Assembly: GCA_000514715.1 (NCBI GenBank)
Contig: AZWL01000017.1
Span: 102,385-166,384 of the forward strand
Direction: 5' to 3'
Length of the DNA stretch: 64,000 bases
Source of the DNA: Streptomyces sp. CNH099
GTDB taxonomy: Bacteria; Actinomycetota; Actinomycetes; Streptomycetales; Streptomycetaceae
Below, in pieces: positions 34,666 through 43,529 of the stretch. The notes under the pieces were generated by a model. That model worked only from the letters and a program-made list of their open reading frames with translations, was not told the origin of the DNA and did not search any database. The translations under genes were made by a program, and so were the position numbers. How positions within the stretch are numbered: position 1 is the first letter of the stretch; each line of letters starts with the position of its first letter.

Positions 34666-36015
34666 TCAGGAGGGGAGGACGTCATCCAGCACCTCTCCCA
34701 GCACCTCGGCAGCGCGGTACACGTCCGAGAACGAGGTATACAGCGGCGTCACGCCGAACCGGAGCACATCCGGCGTCCGGAAGTCGCCGACCACGCCGCG
34801 CGCGATCAGCTCGCCCATCACCGCCTCCGCGTCCGCGCACCGCAGCGCGACCTGGCTGCCGCGCTCCGCGTGCGGCAGCGGGGTCAGCGGCGTGAGCGCC
34901 GCCCCGCCCGGCAGGGCGGCGACGCACTCCAGGAAGAAGTCCGACAGCGCCAGGCTCTTCTCCCGCACGGCCCCGATCGTCACGCCGTCCCACACCTCCA
35001 GCGCCGCCTCCAGCGCCAGCATGGACAGGATGTCCGGGGTGCCGACGCGCCCGCGCACCGCGCCGTCCGCCGGGCGGTAGTCGGCGGACATGGCGAAGGG
35101 GTCGGCGTGCGAGTTCCAGCCGGGCAGCGGGGAGTCGAAGCGGGGCTGCAGGTCGCGGCGCACGTAGAGGTAGGCGGGCGAGCCCGGCCCGCCGTTGAGG
35201 AACTTGTACGTGCACCCCACCGCCAGGTCCACGCCGTGCTCGTCGAGCCCGACGGGCAGGGCGCCGGCGCTGTGGCACAGGTCCCAGACCGCGAGGGCGC
35301 CCACCGCGTGCAGGGCGGCGGTGGTGCCGGGCAGGTCGTGGCGCCGGCCCGTGCGGTAGTCGACGTGGTTGACCAGCGCGGCGGCCGTCCGCGGGCCCGC
35401 GGTGGCGGCGATCTCGTGCGGCTCGACGGCGCGCAGCGCGCAGCCGGTCAGCCGGGCGGCGGACTCGGCGACGTAGCCGTCGGTGGGGAACGTCGTCGCG
35501 TCGACGAGCACCTCGTCCCGGGCCGCCCCGGCGCCGGACTGCGCGATGCGCACCGCGGCGACGACGGCCTTGAGGACGTTGACGCTGGTGGAGTCGCCGA
35601 CGACGACCTGGCCCGCGGCGGCGCCCAGCAGCGGCGCGATCCGGTCGCCGATCCGCTCCGGCGCCGTCCACCAGCCGGACTCCGTCCAGGAGCGGATCCG
35701 CAGCCGCCCCCACTCGTGCGCCACGACGTCCGCGACCCGGCCGGGCACGGCGGCGGGCAGGGCGCCGAGGGAGTTGCCGTCGAGGTAGACGACCGGGGGC
35801 TCGCCGGGCGCCGGCCCTGCCGGCCCCGCGTCGTCGAGGACGAACTCCGCCCGCTTCGCCCGCAGCGGGTCCGCCAGGTCCAGCTCCGCGGCCCGCCGCG
35901 CCAGCCCCGCGAACCCGGCCGCCGCACCGCCGCCGGCACCGCCAGCGCTGCGGTCGCCGTCAGCCCCGTCCCGTACGCCCGGCCGCGCCACCCCGGGCCC
36001 GTACGCCTCAGACAT
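34666..36015 (-). CDS. kynU: kynureninase
   Basis: A 449-residue PLP enzyme that cleaves kynurenine to anthranilate and alanine. Landmarks include YLDGNSLGALP near residue 70, WDLCHSAGALPVGLDEHGVD (PLP-binding Asp and His) and CTYKFLNGGPGSPAYLYV, where Lys in TYKF is the Schiff-base lysine. The N-terminus has a Gly/Ala-rich extension of about 25 residues. The ATG at 36015 overlaps the end of the upstream dioxygenase gene by eight bases, so the two are translationally coupled. Anthranilate from this route can feed antibiotic or tryptophan pathways. Confidence 0.96.
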   Translation of the reverse strand: MSEAYGPGVARPGVRDGADGDRSAGGAGGGAAAGFAGLARRAAELDLADPLRAKRAEFVLDDAGPAGPAPGEPPVVYLDGNSLGALPAAVPGRVADVVAHEWGRLRIRSWTESGWWTAPERIGDRIAPLLGAAAGQVVVGDSTSVNVLKAVVAAVRIAQSGAGAARDEVLVDATTFPTDGYVAESAARLTGCALRAVEPHEIAATAGPRTAAALVNHVDYRTGRRHDLPGTTAALHAVGALAVWDLCHSAGALPVGLDEHGVDLAVGCTYKFLNGGPGSPAYLYVRRDLQPRFDSPLPGWNSHADPFAMSADYRPADGAVRGRVGTPDILSMLALEAALEVWDGVTIGAVREKSLALSDFFLECVAALPGGAALTPLTPLPHAERGSQVALRCADAEAVMGELIARGVVGDFRTPDVLRFGVTPLYTSFSDVYRAAEVLGEVLDDVLPS

Positions 36016-36877
36016 GGCTCCGCGCCGTCCACAGCTCGGGGAACACCTGCTTCGCCGCACGCTTCTCCAGCCACGCCACCCCCGCCGAGCCGCCGGTGCC
36101 GACCTTCCCGCCCATCGCGCGGCGGGTGGCCACCAGGTGGTCGTTGCGCCAGCGCCACACCAGCTCGGCGATGTCCGTCAGCACCTCGCCGAGCTTGATC
36201 AGGCCGGAGTCCTGCGGCCCCGCGTAGACGGCCGCCCACGCGGCCTCCACCTCGGGGTGCGGCTCGTACCGGCGCGTCGGGTCGCGGTCCAGGACGGCGG
36301 CGGACAGCGGGTGCCCGTGGGCGTCCAGGTAGCGCAGGACCTCGTCGTAGAGGCTGGGCTCGGCGAGCTGCTTCTCCAGCTCGTCGTGCACCCGGGGGGC
36401 GCCGCGGTGCGGGACGAGCATCGACGCGGACTTCTCACCGAGCAGGAACTCCATCCGCCGGTACATCGCCGACTGGAAGCCGGAGCCCTCGCCGAGCGCG
36501 GCGCGGTAGGAGTTGAACTGCCGGGGGGTGAGCCGCGCGAGCGGCTCCCAGGAGGCGTTCAGCGAGCGCAGCTCGTGCGTGCTGCGCCGCAGCGCCGCGA
36601 GCGCGACCGGCAGGTCGTCGCCGCGCAGCGCCTCGGCCGCGGTCTCCCACTCGTGTACGACGACGGTGAACCACAGCTCCATGACCTGCGTGGTCACCAG
36701 GAAGACCAGCTCGCCGGGATCGTCCGAGAGGGGGTGCTGCAGATGGGTGAGGACGTCCGCCTGGACGTAGTCCTCGTACGGAGTGGTGCCCCGGAAGTCG
36801 AGGTTCGGGGGCTGGTGCCCGTCGGGGTGGTGCCCTTCGGTCTCCGCGGGCAGGGGGTCGTGAGCACGGCTTTCCAT
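36008..36877 (-). CDS. kynA: tryptophan 2,3-dioxygenase
   Basis: A 289-residue heme dioxygenase that opens the indole ring of L-tryptophan to N-formylkynurenine. It begins the conserved core at TPYEDYVQADVLTHLQHPLS, continues FLVTTQVMELWFTVVVHEWE (substrate pocket), and contains NSYRAALGEGSGFQSAMYRR and WRWRNDHLVATRRAMGGKVG, where the His is the heme ligand. The frame is open to 36985, but GGGAG seven bases upstream of the ATG at 36877 fixes the start. It is the first gene of a TDO-kynureninase unit. Confidence 0.96.
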   Translation of the reverse strand: MESRAHDPLPAETEGHHPDGHQPPNLDFRGTTPYEDYVQADVLTHLQHPLSDDPGELVFLVTTQVMELWFTVVVHEWETAAEALRGDDLPVALAALRRSTHELRSLNASWEPLARLTPRQFNSYRAALGEGSGFQSAMYRRMEFLLGEKSASMLVPHRGAPRVHDELEKQLAEPSLYDEVLRYLDAHGHPLSAAVLDRDPTRRYEPHPEVEAAWAAVYAGPQDSGLIKLGEVLTDIAELVWRWRNDHLVATRRAMGGKVGTGGSAGVAWLEKRAAKQVFPELWTARSHV

Positions 36878-37072
36878 GAGCTGTCTCCCACACAAGAGCC
36901 ACCGGGTAGCGGTCCGCCCCTTCCTGCCGGCAACAGGGCCCCGGTCCCCTCGGGTACGGCGGCACATCCGGTGCGCCGTACCCACTTGGCATCATCCGCG
37001 GCGCGGCGGCGCGAGGCAAGAGCGGCCGGTCCGGCCGCGCCGCGGCAGTGCTTCAGGAGCCGCGCCGGCCCG

Positions 37073-37486
37073 TCAGGAGAGGGTTTCGGCGGCGGTGGGG
37101 GAGCTGTCGCGCAGGAACGTGCTGCAGCGCTCGTACTCCTCGGTCTCGCCGATGGCCTGCGCGGCGCGGGCGAGCGCGGCGAGGGCGCGCAGGAAGCCGC
37201 GGTTCGGCTCGTGCTCCCACGGCACCGGGCCCTGGCCCTTCCAGCCGTTGCGGCGCAGCGCGTCCAGGCCGCGGTGGTATCCGGTGCGCGCGTACGCGTA
37301 CGACTCGACGGCGCGGCCGGCCTCGAAGGCGTCGTCCGCGAGCTGCGCCCAGGCCAGCGAGGACGCCGGGTACTTCGCCGCCACCTCGGACGGGGCGGCG
37401 CCGCTCGCGAGCAGGTCGCGCGGTCCCGGGTCCTCGGGCAGGTGGGTGGGGGGTGGTCCGCCGAGGAGGTTCTCGTGAATCGCCAT
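37073..37486 (-). CDS. DUF3151 domain protein
   Basis: A 137-residue actinobacterial protein of the DUF3151 family, with core PEDPGPRDLLASGAAPSEVA, SSLAWAQLADDAFEAGRAVE, YAYARTGYHRGLDALRRNGW and PNRGFLRALAALARAAQAIG. It is probably a cytoplasmic helical repeat. It lies downstream of fba on the same strand, with a 223-base gap rich in G+C repeats. Association with the aldolase gene is, as I recall, widespread in actinobacteria. No function is established. Confidence 0.88.
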   Translation of the reverse strand: MAIHENLLGGPPPTHLPEDPGPRDLLASGAAPSEVAAKYPASSLAWAQLADDAFEAGRAVESYAYARTGYHRGLDALRRNGWKGQGPVPWEHEPNRGFLRALAALARAAQAIGETEEYERCSTFLRDSSPTAAETLS

Positions 37487-37569
37487 GCGTTCCAGCCTGC
37501 CACGGCCGCGGGCGGCGGTGGCCGCCGCGTGCGGTCACGGCGGCAGCTCTCAGCGAAACCTCACACGGC

Positions 37570-37705
37570 GCTCACCTCACGGACACCCTCCGGCCGCGCC
37601 TCCCGGGCCCCGCGGCCCGCGGCCGCCCCGGCCCGCGGTCTCCCGGGCCCGCGGTCTCCCGGGCCCGCCGCGGCCCGCGGCTCCGGCCGGAGCGGTGTCC
37701 GCGGG
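37570..37705. repeat. CCCGGGCCCGCGG-type repeat block
   Basis: Downstream of fba lies a very G+C-rich stretch with two direct copies of CGCGGTCTCCCGGGCC and nested CCGGCC / GGCCGG arms. Folding would be strong, so it may stop transcription after fba. It does not encode protein. Confidence 0.5.
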
Positions 37706-37709
37706 GGCG

Positions 37710-38732
37710 TCACTTCAGCTTGGTGCCCGTCGAGCGCAGGTGCTCGCACGCGGTCCGCACCCGCTCGGCCATCGACGCCTCGGCGAGCTTGCCCCAGGCC
37801 CGCGGGTCGTACGCCTTCTTGTTGCCGACCTCGCCGTCGACCTTCAGCACGCCGTCGTAGTTCTGGAACATGTGCGCCGCGACGGGGCGGGTGAACGCGT
37901 ACTGCGTGTCCGTGTCGATGTTCATCTTGACCACGCCGTTGTCCAGGGCGGTGGCGATCTCCTCCGCGGTGGAGCCGGAGCCGCCGTGGAAGACGAAGTC
38001 GAACGGGGTCTGCTTCCCGTGCTTCGCGCCGACGCCCTCCTGCAGGTCCTTCAGCAGCTCGGGGCGGAGCACGACGTTCCCCGGCTTGTAGACCCCGTGG
38101 ACGTTGCCGAAGGAGGCGGCCAGCAGGTACCGGCCCTGCTCGCCCAGGCCCAGCGCCTCGGCCGTGCGCAGCGCGTCGTCGACGGTGGTGTACAGCTCGT
38201 CGTTGATCTCGTGGGTGACGCCGTCCTCCTCGCCGCCGGTCGGGGTGATCTCGACCTCCAGGATGATCTTCGCGGCGGCGGCGCGGGGCAGCAGCTCCTG
38301 CGCGATCGCCAGGTTGTCCGGGAGGGTCTCGGCGGAGCCGTCCCACATGTGCGACTGGAACAGCGGGTTCTCCCCGCGCGCGACGCGCTCCTCGGAGATG
38401 GCGAGCAGCGGGCGCACGTACCCGTCGAGCTTGTCCTTGGGGCAGTGGTCGGTGTGCAGGGCGACGTTGACCGGGTACTTCTTGGCGACGATCGCCGCGT
38501 ACTCGGCGAGGGCGACCGCGCCCGTCACCATGTCCTTGCTGTACTGCCCGCCCAGGAACTCGGCGCCGCCGGTGGAGACCTGGACGATCCCGTCGCTCTC
38601 GGCCTCGGCGAAGCCGCGCAGCGCGGCGTGCAGGGTCTGCGACGAGGTGACGTTGATGGCCGGGTAGGCGAACTTGCCTGCCTTCGCCCGGTCCAGCATC
38701 TCGTTGTAGACCTCGGGGGTTGCGATGGGCAT
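37710..38732 (-). CDS. fba: class II fructose-bisphosphate aldolase
   Basis: A 340-residue zinc enzyme that splits fructose 1,6-bisphosphate in glycolysis and makes it in gluconeogenesis. It shows ALHTDHCPKDKLDGYVRPLL (catalytic Asp and first zinc His), SHMWDGSAETLPDN, LLAASFGNVHGVYKPGNVVL (zinc His) and FHGGSGSTAEEIATALDNGV with a following NIDTDTQYAF loop. GGAG lies upstream of the ATG. Length and motifs match actinobacterial Fba. Three TGTCTGCA copies lie in its leader. Confidence 0.97.
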   Translation of the reverse strand: MPIATPEVYNEMLDRAKAGKFAYPAINVTSSQTLHAALRGFAEAESDGIVQVSTGGAEFLGGQYSKDMVTGAVALAEYAAIVAKKYPVNVALHTDHCPKDKLDGYVRPLLAISEERVARGENPLFQSHMWDGSAETLPDNLAIAQELLPRAAAAKIILEVEITPTGGEEDGVTHEINDELYTTVDDALRTAEALGLGEQGRYLLAASFGNVHGVYKPGNVVLRPELLKDLQEGVGAKHGKQTPFDFVFHGGSGSTAEEIATALDNGVVKMNIDTDTQYAFTRPVAAHMFQNYDGVLKVDGEVGNKKAYDPRAWGKLAEASMAERVRTACEHLRSTGTKLK

Positions 38733-38758
38733 CTGTCCGCTCCTTGGAGACGTGCGGG

Positions 38759-38789
38759 TGTCTGCATTGTCTGCACGCGATTGTCTGCA
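38759..38789. repeat. three TGTCTGCA octamers in the fba leader
   Basis: Exact copies start at 38759, 38768 and 38782 (spacing 9 and 14), 27-57 bases upstream of the fba start. Such regular short repeats can be a regulator site or slippage debris. Confidence 0.6.
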
Positions 38790-38921
38790 TGCGTGTACGA
38801 GTGCGGCCGGCTCCGTTGCCGTGGCGCCCCTGGAGTGCCCCCCATCTTCCCAGATGCGGGTCTTCGCTTCCCCGACCTGTGGACAACGCCCGCCGCGACC
38901 GGCAGGACCTTGCCGTACGCG

Positions 38922-39479
38922 TCAGCCCAGGCCCAGGTCGGCGAGCCCGTACGCGTACAGATACGGCACGCCCGCGGTCTCGCGCACCCGCTCCGCCGCG
39001 CCGGTGTCGCGGTCGACGATCGTCGCGACGGCCACCACCTCCGCGCCGGCCTCGCGCACGGCCGCCACGGCGGTCAGCGCGGAGCCGCCCGTCGTCGAGG
39101 TGTCCTCGACGACCAGCACCCGGCGGCCCGCGATGTCCGGGCCCTCGATGCGGCGTTGCATGCCGTGGGTCTTGCTCGCCTTGCGTACGACGAACGCGTC
39201 GAGCGGGCGGGCGCGGTCGCCGGCGGCGGCGGAGGCGTGCAGCATGGCGTCGGCGATGGGGTCGGCGCCGAGGGTGAGGCCGCCGACCGCGTCGTACGCG
39301 AAGTCGGCGGCGAGGCCGAGCATGACCCGGCCGACGAGCGGCGCGGCGCTGCCGTCGAGGGTGATCCGGCGCAGGTCGAGGTAGTAGTCGGCCTCCATGC
39401 CGGAGGAGAGGGTCACCCTGCCGTGCACCACGGCCTTGTCCTTGATCTGCCCCAGCAGGTCGGCACGCGCGTCGCTCAT
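38922..39479 (-). CDS. pyrE: orotate phosphoribosyltransferase
   Basis: A 185-residue enzyme that joins orotate and PRPP to give OMP in pyrimidine synthesis. It has the PRPP-binding motif VLVVEDTSTTGGSALTAVAA (about 118-137), the catalytic loop KASKTHGMQRRIEGPD and the N-terminal VVHGRVTLSSGMEADYYLDL typical of actinobacterial PyrE. It is transcribed with the upstream epimerase-like gene (10 bases between) and separated from fba by 189 bases. Confidence 0.95.
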   Translation of the reverse strand: MSDARADLLGQIKDKAVVHGRVTLSSGMEADYYLDLRRITLDGSAAPLVGRVMLGLAADFAYDAVGGLTLGADPIADAMLHASAAAGDRARPLDAFVVRKASKTHGMQRRIEGPDIAGRRVLVVEDTSTTGGSALTAVAAVREAGAEVVAVATIVDRDTGAAERVRETAGVPYLYAYGLADLGLG

Positions 39480-39489
39480 GGCGCCGAGC

Positions 39490-40290
39490 CTAACCGAGCC
39501 TGCGCCACGCCCAGGTGGTCGATACCTCCAGCGGCTCGATGGGGGTGACGAGGCGGGGGTGGGTGTTGAGCCCGTTGGGCGGGCCGGACTGCGGCTCGAC
39601 GCAGACGGCCGGGGGCTGCTCGTCGTAGACGACGACCCACTCCGCGCGGCTGCTGACGGTCAGCTCCAGCGCACCCGGCCAGGTCAGCGTCACCTCGACG
39701 CCGTCGGGCATGCCGAAGCAGTCGTCCCACGGGCCGGGCCGCGGGTCGATGCGCTTGCCGGTGGGGAGGTGGTCCGCGCCGCGCTCTTCCTGCCAGGCGG
39801 CGGTGAAGTCGACGCGCACGCCGGTGTCGTCGGCTGTACCCGGCCCGTCGAGGTGGCGTACGAACCACGGGTGCCAGCCGACCTGCGCGGGGAAGGAGTC
39901 CCCGGCGGTCTCCACGGCGAGCGTGAGCGTCACCCGGTCCGGCTCCAGCTCGGCCAGTTGCGTCACCCGCCCCGGGTACGGCCAGGGGTCGGCGAGGTCG
40001 TACGAGAACGCCGCGGCGGCGTCGTCCGCGCGCAGGGTGCGCCAGGCGGTGTTGCGGCCGGTGCCGTGGATGGCGTGCGGCGGGGCGTCGGCGGGGAGCC
40101 GGTGCTTGACGCCGCCGTTGCGGAACTCGCCGAGTTCCAGACGGCCGCAGAACGGGACCATGGGGAAGCAGCCGTAGTGGTCGCCGGCCCGGAGCAGCTC
40201 GGTGCCGGCGACGCGGAGGCTCGCGATCCGGCAGCCGTTGCGGGGGTCCATCGTCAGTTCGGCGTCGCCGGCGGTAAGACGTGTGGGCAC
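39490..40290 (-). CDS. aldose 1-epimerase family protein
   Basis: A 266-residue galactose mutarotase-like beta-sandwich. Catalytic positions appear conserved: HAIHGTGRN (first His region, about 93), GWHPWFVRHL (second His, about 150) and VCVEPQSGPPNGLN (general-base Glu, about 236). It would equilibrate anomers of hexoses or sugar phosphates in the cytoplasm. It lies 10 bases upstream of pyrE and is probably cotranscribed, although no metabolic link is known. Confidence 0.9.
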   Translation of the reverse strand: MPTRLTAGDAELTMDPRNGCRIASLRVAGTELLRAGDHYGCFPMVPFCGRLELGEFRNGGVKHRLPADAPPHAIHGTGRNTAWRTLRADDAAAAFSYDLADPWPYPGRVTQLAELEPDRVTLTLAVETAGDSFPAQVGWHPWFVRHLDGPGTADDTGVRVDFTAAWQEERGADHLPTGKRIDPRPGPWDDCFGMPDGVEVTLTWPGALELTVSSRAEWVVVYDEQPPAVCVEPQSGPPNGLNTHPRLVTPIEPLEVSTTWAWRRLG

Positions 40291-40510
40291 GCCCCGAGCC
40301 TAGCCGACCTGCGGGCCCGTGCCGCGGGGCGCGGGTCGCCTGGCGGCGGGCGTGCGGTGGAGCGGGGCGGGTGGCGGTCGGTATCCGTTCCGCGGGCTGC
40401 GGTGCCGCGCGGCGGGTGACGTCTGCGCACTCGCGCTGCGGGGCGCTGCGCGCCGAGCGGCCTCGCCGGGCCCGGAGCGGAGCCCCCCGGATCCGTACGC
40501 CGTCACCGCC

Positions 40511-40533
40511 GCCCCGCCGGACACCGGCGGGGC
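40511..40533 (-). terminator. perfect 10-bp hairpin after the SRPBCC gene
   Basis: GCCCCGCCGG-ACA-CCGGCGGGGC is a perfect stem with a 3-base loop, 30 bases past the stop of the gene at 40563. It is a likely terminator, without a T-run. Confidence 0.7.
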
Positions 40534-40562
40534 GCAAACCCGCCGTCCCGCGGCGGCGCCGG

Positions 40563-41657
40563 TCAGCGGCGGCGGCGCAGGGCGCGGCCGACGATGACCG
40601 CCGTGGCCACCGCCAGCGCCGCGGCCGGCGCCATCCAGCGCAGCCCGGCCGTGGGCACCGGCGCGTCCGCGGCCGGGGTCGGGGCGTACCGGCCGCGCGG
40701 CGGGGCGTGGTCGACCTCCTCCGCGCTGCGCCCGATCATCGTGCGCCGGGCGTGCGCGGCCTCCGGCTCCTCCAGCAGGTCGTCGACCTGCTCGTCCGCC
40801 GCCGCCTCCGCCTCTGCCTCCTCCTCCGCGTCCGCAAGGTCGTCGAGGACCTCGTCGGCGAGCGGGTCGAGCGACGGCGGCGGCACCTCGGCGTCGAAGA
40901 CCTTGCCGGTGCCGGCCGGGGTCTCGCCGGACTGCTCGGGGGCCGGGATGCCGGGGATGGCGCGCTCGTTGTCGTCGCCGAGGCCGACGTCGGGACCGGG
41001 CGGCTCGGCCACGGCGTCCTCGGCCACGGCGTCCTCGGCCGCGGCGGGGGCTCCCGCGGCGGGGCCCTCCGTGTCGGCGGCGTCCGCCGCGTCGGGCGTC
41101 CCCCGGCCCCGGGCGCCGTTCTGCGCCGCCGTCCCGCCCGGCCCGGCGGGCTCGCCGATCTCCACCGGGCCCTTCGCCGGGCGCTCCGCCGCCTCCGCCG
41201 GCGGCTCGGCCTCCAGATCCGCCGCCAGGCTCTCCGCGAACCGCTCCAGCAGCCGTGCGCCCGCCGCGCCCGCCTGCGCCGGCTCGACGGCGGCGAGCCG
41301 CCCCGTGCTCGCCACGGTGCCCGCGCACACCAGCGCCGTCGTGCCCGGCTCGGCCGCGTCCCGCGGCGTGAGGGTCAGCGACGCCGTCACCGACCCGCTG
41401 CCGCGCGACTCCTCGCCCTCGGCCTCGACGGCGACGGAGTCGCCCCGCGGGGTGAGCCGCAGCGTGCCGCGGTACGTGATGCTGGAGCCGGCGACGCGGA
41501 GCCGGAGCCGGCCGCGCAGCGTGCCCGGCTCCACCGCCGCCCCCTCCGCACCCGCGTCGAGCGTCACGCCGGGGACGTTGCGGGCGAGCCGCGCGGCGTC
41601 GGACAGGGCGCGGCGAACGGTTTCTGCGGGCTTCGGTACGTACACCTCTCGCTCCAT
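40563..41657 (-). CDS. SRPBCC-family protein with C-terminal membrane anchor
   Basis: A 364-residue protein. Residues 1-145 are a START/CoxG-like lipid- or ligand-binding fold (VYVPKPAETVRRALSDAARL, NVPGVTLDAGAEG, then RGRLRLRVAGSSITYRGTLR). A long acidic, alanine-rich linker (about 165-320) leads to one C-terminal helix (MAPAAALAVATAVIVGRAL) with a basic end. It is likely tail-anchored, with the ligand domain in the cytoplasm. The frame extends to 41729, but family alignment starts at MEREVYV. Relatives of the CoxG type accompany molybdenum enzymes; no such partner is seen here, so function is unknown. Confidence 0.8.
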   Translation of the reverse strand: MEREVYVPKPAETVRRALSDAARLARNVPGVTLDAGAEGAAVEPGTLRGRLRLRVAGSSITYRGTLRLTPRGDSVAVEAEGEESRGSGSVTASLTLTPRDAAEPGTTALVCAGTVASTGRLAAVEPAQAGAAGARLLERFAESLAADLEAEPPAEAAERPAKGPVEIGEPAGPGGTAAQNGARGRGTPDAADAADTEGPAAGAPAAAEDAVAEDAVAEPPGPDVGLGDDNERAIPGIPAPEQSGETPAGTGKVFDAEVPPPSLDPLADEVLDDLADAEEEAEAEAAADEQVDDLLEEPEAAHARRTMIGRSAEEVDHAPPRGRYAPTPAADAPVPTAGLRWMAPAAALAVATAVIVGRALRRRR

Positions 41658-41811
41658 GGACCGGAGCCTACCCACGGGGAACCTGCGCGGCACAGGGTTC
41701 TGCGGCGGGTGGCGGAACGGGTCACTCAACCGCCCCCGAAACCCGCCGCACCGGCCTCCACCAGCGCAAAGTCCACGCCTGCGGCGCGGGCGCCGCGCCC
41801 GCGCGCCGTTC

Positions 41812-43431
41812 TCACCCCGGATACCGCGGGTGCAGCAGCGTCGACGGTGCCCGGTCCGCCGCCTCCGGGGGCACCGTCAGCGGCGCGGCGCCCGGAGGCA
41901 GCGAGGGGGCGAGGGGGCGGCGGGCGGCGAGTACGAAGCCCCAGCGGCCGTCGCCGTCGCCCGCCTCGTACGCGGAGGGGGTCAGCCCCGCCGCGCGTAC
42001 CGTGGCCGCCACCGTCCACAGGCTGTCCGCCGCGCCCCCGGGCCCCGCCCCCGGACCGCCCGTCCCGGACCCGGCGTCTGAATCGCCCTCCGGACCGCCC
42101 TCCGGCCCGCCGGCCGACCACGACGCCGCGTGCACCGCCAGCCGCCCACCGTCCGCCAGGGCACGGCCCGCCAGTCCGTAGAACTCCAGCGAGTACAGCT
42201 TCGTGCTCTGCGTGTTCTGCGGCCGCGGCAGATCCGAGACGACGACGTCGTACCGCCCGGCCGGCGCCGACCGCCGCAGCCAGTCGAACGCCTCCGCGTG
42301 CACCACCCGCAGCCGCGGGTCGCCGTACGCGTGCTTGTTGAGCCTGGTCAGCCGCGGGTCTTCGGCGGCCAGCCGGCTCAGCTCCGGGTCCAGCTCGACG
42401 ACCGTCACCTCCGCGACGTCCGCGTGCCGCAGCGCCTCGCGCGCGGCGAGGCCGTCGCCGCCGCCGAGGACGAGGACCCGCCGCCGGGAGCCGGGCCCGG
42501 CCAGCGCCGGCTGTGCCAGCGCCTCGTGGTAGCGGCGCTCGTCCGCGGAGTCGACGCGCAGCTGCCCGTCGAGGTACAGCGCCACGGACCCGTCCTCGCC
42601 CGCGGTGAGGACGATGTCCTGGACGTCGGTCCGCTCCGCGACGCGCACCCCCGAGCCGTAGACCGCGTGTCTGGCCGCGTGTTCGAAGGGGGCGGACAGG
42701 AGCGCGGCCAGCGCGAGGAGCGCCAGGACGGTCGCGTTCGCCGCGAAGAGCGCCCAGCGTGCGCGCCGGCTCAGGTCGCGCCGGAAGAGGAAGAGCACGA
42801 GCGCGCACCCCGCGGTGGCGTTGACCGCCCCCGTGACGAGGGAGCTGGAGAGCTGGCCGAGCCACGGCAGCAGGACGAACGGGAAGGCCAGCCCGCCGGC
42901 CAGCGCGCCCACGTAGTCGGCGGCGAAGAGGTCGGCCACCGCGCCGCCCGGGTCCTGCCGCCGGACGCGCTGGATCAGCGTCATCAGCAGGGGCACCTCG
43001 GCGCCGATGAGCACGCCGATCGCCAGCGCGTACGCCACGAGCATGAACCGCGGCTGGCCGAACCACGCGAAGCAGGCGTGCAGCGCCATCGCCGAGAGTC
43101 CGCCGAGCAGCGCGAGCACCGCCTCGACGGCGCCGAAGGCGGTGGCGGCGCGTATGCGCAGCCGCTTGGCCAGCAGCGATCCGACGCCCATGGCGAAGAC
43201 CATGACGGACAGCACCACCGACGCCTGGGTGACCGAGTCACCGATGAGGTACGACCCGAGGGCGACCAGCTCCAACTCGTACACCAGCCCGCAGGCGGCG
43301 CAGACGAAGACCGTGGCGAGCACGAGGAACCGCCCGGTGGCGGGCCGCACGGGGAGGGCGGGCGGCGGCGCGCCCGGCAGCGCGGGGGCGCGCCCGGGGG
43401 AGCGCGTCATCTGCTCGTACGGTTCGATCAC
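41812..43431 (-). CDS. membrane-bound spermidine synthase-like protein
   Basis: A 539-residue protein. The N-terminal about 250 residues form seven or more membrane helices (FLVLATVFVCAACGLVYELE, VVLSVMVFAMGVGSLLAKRL and so on). The C-terminal part is an aminopropyltransferase/SAM-methyltransferase Rossmann fold with VLVLGGGDGLAAREALRHAD (about 340) and YDVVVSDLPRPQNTQSTKLY. The aspartates expected for a polyamine synthase are partly conserved, so aminopropyl transfer is possible but not certain. A disordered Gly/Ser/Pro stretch (about 455-485) is inserted near the C-terminus. It is encoded next to DUF2617, an arrangement I recall as typical of streptomycetes. Confidence 0.88.
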   Translation of the reverse strand: MIEPYEQMTRSPGRAPALPGAPPPALPVRPATGRFLVLATVFVCAACGLVYELELVALGSYLIGDSVTQASVVLSVMVFAMGVGSLLAKRLRIRAATAFGAVEAVLALLGGLSAMALHACFAWFGQPRFMLVAYALAIGVLIGAEVPLLMTLIQRVRRQDPGGAVADLFAADYVGALAGGLAFPFVLLPWLGQLSSSLVTGAVNATAGCALVLFLFRRDLSRRARWALFAANATVLALLALAALLSAPFEHAARHAVYGSGVRVAERTDVQDIVLTAGEDGSVALYLDGQLRVDSADERRYHEALAQPALAGPGSRRRVLVLGGGDGLAAREALRHADVAEVTVVELDPELSRLAAEDPRLTRLNKHAYGDPRLRVVHAEAFDWLRRSAPAGRYDVVVSDLPRPQNTQSTKLYSLEFYGLAGRALADGGRLAVHAASWSAGGPEGGPEGDSDAGSGTGGPGAGPGGAADSLWTVAATVRAAGLTPSAYEAGDGDGRWGFVLAARRPLAPSLPPGAAPLTVPPEAADRAPSTLLHPRYPG

Positions 43432-43529
43432 GGAGGAACGATACTTTTACCCTGGTGCCGCCCTTTGTCACCCACACGTGTGCAATATGCCCTAGACATA
43501 GGCGAATTGGCCGCTGCCCGCGGCGCCCG

